Source: Beijerinckiaceae bacterium (GTDB lineage Bacteria; Bacteroidota; Bacteroidia; Chitinophagales; Chitinophagaceae). From it: a stretch of 32,396 nucleotides of DNA. Shown piece by piece: positions 30,074 to 32,396 of the stretch. The translations under genes were made by a program, and so were the position numbers. Position 1 is the stretch's first letter, and each line of letters starts with the position of its first letter. The notes beneath the pieces were generated by a model. It had not been told where the DNA came from, did no database searches, and was given only the letters and a program-made list of their open reading frames with translations. Location: the NCBI GenBank assembly GCA_903970475.1, contig CAJCIQ010000171.1, positions 1 through 32,396 of the forward strand, given 5' to 3'.

Positions 30074-30796
30074 TTACTCTACCTTATCGGCGAGTCCTAA
30101 TTTCTCCACCGCCTGTTGGGCTGCAATCTGAGAGGCATCCTTTTTATTATACCCTTTGCCCTCCGAGATGACTTCCCCATCCACGACAGCTGCAACGGTA
30201 AATAAGCGACGTCCGTTCTCGAAACGTTCATCCAGGGTTTCGAATTCCAGGACCTTTCCATTCTTAGAGGCCCAACCATACAATTTATTCTTATGGTTGA
30301 TTTCCAGGTTCTCTAATTCATCCAGGAAAAAGTAGGGGAGAATAACCCGTTTCATGATCCATTTCTTCGTCCTGCGGTAACCAAGGTCCAGATAGATAGC
30401 GCCAATCAGGGCTTCCAATGTATTGCCGAAGATTTGGGAAATCTTCAGGGAGTTATCGTGCTTATTGTAGAGGGTGATTCTCTTTAGCCCCATCTTCAAC
30501 GCCACCTCGTTGAGAATAGATCTATTCACCATTTTAGAGCGCATTTCCGTAAGGAAACCCTCGCCTTTGTATGGATATTTCTTAAACAGGAAATCTCCTA
30601 CGACTGTACTCAATACAGCATCCCCCAGGAATTCCAGGCGTTCGTTGTTTTGATCGCTACCTTCCTTAATCGAGCGGTGGCTCAAGGCCGTCTTATATAA
30701 GGCAAGATGTTGGGGAGTGAACCCCAATACATTGCGCAGATTCTTTTCAAAAGCGGACTTGGCGGGAGATATGTAACGTAGTAGAAAAAAGTTCAC
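30074..30796 (-). CDS. rnc: Ribonuclease III
   Basis: This 240-residue enzyme cleaves double-stranded RNA in rRNA maturation and gene control. The catalytic domain has the signature NERLEFLGDAVL (residues 51-62, with E55 and D59) and the second acidic site GNTLEALIGAIYLD (E128). A double-stranded-RNA-binding domain follows (about 170-236; NKKDASQIAAQQAVEKLG). The start is a GTG at 30796, 3 bases after the fabF stop, so translation is coupled. Position as the last gene of acpP-fabF-rnc is typical for Bacteroidota. Confidence 0.96.
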   Translation of the reverse strand: MNFFLLRYISPAKSAFEKNLRNVLGFTPQHLALYKTALSHRSIKEGSDQNNERLEFLGDAVLSTVVGDFLFKKYPYKGEGFLTEMRSKMVNRSILNEVALKMGLKRITLYNKHDNSLKISQIFGNTLEALIGAIYLDLGYRRTKKWIMKRVILPYFFLDELENLEINHKNKLYGWASKNGKVLEFETLDERFENGRRLFTVAAVVDGEVISEGKGYNKKDASQIAAQQAVEKLGLADKVE

Positions 30797-30799
30797 ACG

Positions 30800-32053
30800 T
30801 TAATCTACGAATTTTTTGACAATCACGGACGCATTATGTCCTCCAAATCCAAAGGTATTGCTTAATGCAGCATTCACTGAACGCTTTTGAGCCTTGTTGA
30901 ATGTAAAATTCAATTTTGGATCCAGTTCAGGGTCATCCGTAAAGTGATTAATGGTTGGAGGAATGATATCCGTTTGTACGGCCATAATACAGGCTATGGC
31001 CTCAATGACCCCGGCAGCTCCTAACAAGTGGCCGGTCATGGACTTTGTAGAACTGATGTTGAGGTTATAGGCATGGTCTCCGAATACTTCCTGAATGGCT
31101 TTGGTTTCCGCCAGGTCTCCCAGAGGAGTGGAGGTTCCATGCACATTGATGTAGTCAATATCGGTGAGCGCCATGCCTGCATCCCTAAGGGCTGCAATCA
31201 TGACATTTTTTGCACCCAGGCCTTCCGGATGAGGGGCGGTAATATGGTAGGCATCCGCACTAGCTCCACCTCCGGCAATTTCGCAATAAATTTTTGCGCC
31301 CCTTGCTTTTGCATGTTCTAACTCTTCCAGAATCAGTACACCGGCTCCTTCACCCATGACAAAACCATCGCGGTCTTTATCAAATGGGCGAGAAGCAGTT
31401 TTGGGGTCGTCATTGCGCTCACTAAGGGCTTTCATGGCATTAAATCCACCTACTCCAGCTTCGCTGATCACGCTTTCGCTTCCTCCAGTCAAGATAATGT
31501 CTGCTCTACCCAGCTTAATTTCCGTAGCAGCGGAAATAATGGCGTTGGTAGAAGATGCACAAGCGGATACCACCGCGAAATTAGGTCCGCGGAAGCCGTG
31601 CCTCATAGATATATGCCCTGCGGCTATATCCAGAATCATCTTGGGAATAAAGAAGGGGTTAAACCGGGGGGTACCATCACCTTTAGCAAAGTCCATGACT
31701 TCGTTCTGAAAAGTGATTAACCCCCCAATCCCACTTGCAAAAATGACACCTACCCGATCAGGGTCCACGTTTTCCTTCGAGATACCTGCATCCTGAACCG
31801 CTTGGTCGCTGGCAACCAACGCAGTCTGGGTAAACCTATCCAGTTTACGGGCTTCCTTTTTATCCAGGAAATCTACAGGATCAAAGTTTTTTAATTCGCA
31901 GCCAAACTTGGTCTTGAACTTTGAAACATCGAAGGACTTAATGAAATCGGCGCCCGATACACCACCCACCAATGCGTTCCAAAAATCAGGTACGTTATTG
32001 CCCAGTGGGGTCAGGGCGCCCATTCCAGTAACAACTACTCTTTTTAATTCCAT
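30800..32053 (-). CDS. fabF: Beta-ketoacyl-[acyl-carrier-protein] synthase II
   Basis: This 417-residue condensing enzyme of type II fatty-acid synthesis joins malonyl-ACP to a growing acyl-ACP. The active-site Cys is C165 in VVSACASSTNAI, and the two histidines are H305 (NVHGTSTPLGD) and H342 (SMTGHLLGAAG), with K337 before it, matching E. coli FabF numbering within two residues. The C-terminal FGFGGHNAS loop is intact. Length is normal. It is co-transcribed with acpP upstream (52-base gap) and rnc downstream. Confidence 0.97.
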   Translation of the reverse strand: MELKRVVVTGMGALTPLGNNVPDFWNALVGGVSGADFIKSFDVSKFKTKFGCELKNFDPVDFLDKKEARKLDRFTQTALVASDQAVQDAGISKENVDPDRVGVIFASGIGGLITFQNEVMDFAKGDGTPRFNPFFIPKMILDIAAGHISMRHGFRGPNFAVVSACASSTNAIISAATEIKLGRADIILTGGSESVISEAGVGGFNAMKALSERNDDPKTASRPFDKDRDGFVMGEGAGVLILEELEHAKARGAKIYCEIAGGGASADAYHITAPHPEGLGAKNVMIAALRDAGMALTDIDYINVHGTSTPLGDLAETKAIQEVFGDHAYNLNISSTKSMTGHLLGAAGVIEAIACIMAVQTDIIPPTINHFTDDPELDPKLNFTFNKAQKRSVNAALSNTFGFGGHNASVIVKKFVD

Positions 32054-32105
32054 ATATGCAAGCCGGAAATTTGGTCTCCGCGCGCGTGTGTAGTTGGGTT
32101 AGAAA

Positions 32106-32342
32106 TTATTTGGCGTGTTCTTCCAAATAAGCAATTGCCTGGCCTACAGTAGTGATGGTTTCAGCTTGTTCGTCGGGAATGGAGATATTGAATTCTTTTT
32201 CGAATTCCATGATTAATTCCACGGTATCCAATGAATCGGCACCCAGATCGTTTGTAAAAGACGCTTCCGGATTGACCTCTGCTTCATCAACACCTAATTT
32301 GTCAACAATGATTTTCTTTACTCTTGTTGCAATGTCTGACAT
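32106..32342 (-). CDS. acpP: Acyl carrier protein
   Basis: This 78-residue acidic four-helix protein has the phosphopantetheine attachment site S37 in [16 protein letters not shown]. It carries acyl chains in fatty-acid synthesis and is the direct partner of FabF encoded next to it. The start at 32342 gives [20 protein letters not shown], the standard Bacteroidota AcpP N-terminus. Confidence 0.98.
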   Translation of the reverse strand: MSDIATRVKKIIVDKLGVDEAEVNPEASFTNDLGADSLDTVELIMEFEKEFNISIPDEQAETITTVGQAIAYLEEHAK

Positions 32343-32367
32343 GGTAGTAAAATTTAGTTACTGGGTG

Positions 32368-32375
32368 CAAAAATA
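32368..32375 (-). promoter_or_regulatory. Bacteroidota -7 promoter box TATTTTTG for acpP-fabF-rnc
   Basis: On the minus strand TATTTTTG, an exact TAnnTTTG match, lies 25 bases before the acpP start codon. The -33 element would fall at or past the window edge. Confidence 0.45.
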
Positions 32376-32396
32376 TAATTTTTGAGCTAATAACCA

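Overview
The window looks like chromosomal DNA of a Bacteroidota species, most likely in or near the Chitinophagaceae. The lineage call is an inference. It rests on the acpP-fabF-rnc gene order at the right end, the YaiO-type and rhamnosidase protein families, several TAnnTTTG (Bacteroidota -7) promoter boxes, and the general lack of Shine-Dalgarno sequences. No rRNA, tRNA or CRISPR array was seen.

Left part (1-5200) is a decaying accessory zone. It holds the edge of an IS3-family element, a ParE/RelE-type toxin-antitoxin pair, a frameshifted tip of a polymorphic (Rhs-like) toxin with an intact small membrane protein directly downstream (candidate immunity gene), a pair of REP-like palindromes, a complete IS3-family element with a programmed -1 frameshift, the C-terminal half of a MacB/FtsX-type permease cut off by that element, and a fragment of a zinc-type alcohol dehydrogenase with a stop codon inside.

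Middle-left (5230-13735) carries an unknown membrane protein, a secreted GH78 alpha-L-rhamnosidase, then oxidoreductases alternating with regulators (NmrA-like protein, AraC regulator, MDR oxidoreductase, Crp/Fnr regulator, second MDR oxidoreductase), and a stand-alone uroporphyrinogen-III methyltransferase followed by the C-terminal relic of another Crp/Fnr protein.

Centre (14168-25315) is the most interesting part. On the right-hand side of a 93-bp divergent promoter region lie an RsbQ-like alpha/beta hydrolase, a hybrid histidine kinase (GAF-like, PAS, HisKA, HATPase, REC, REC) and an HPt protein. On the left-hand side, as a tightly overlapping operon, lie a stand-alone receiver protein, a membrane-anchored HEAT-repeat protein, a processive GT2 glycosyltransferase and an LtaS-like phosphotransferase. 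Convergent to this operon are a TPR plus beta-barrel YaiO-type outer-membrane protein and an unknown membrane-anchored extracytoplasmic protein. I read this as a possible surface-glycan synthesis and export machine controlled by a dedicated phosphorelay whose input is an RsbQ/PAS-type ligand sensor.

Right part (25336-32342) has a Crp/Fnr regulator followed by a perfect TGTGA-N6-TCACA palindrome and an isochorismatase-fold protein lacking the usual cysteine, a strong intrinsic terminator, a SAM methyltransferase, a nucleotidyltransferase-like protein with an altered active site, small helix-turn-helix proteins, a HAD phosphatase, and the housekeeping operon acpP-fabF-rnc running leftwards.
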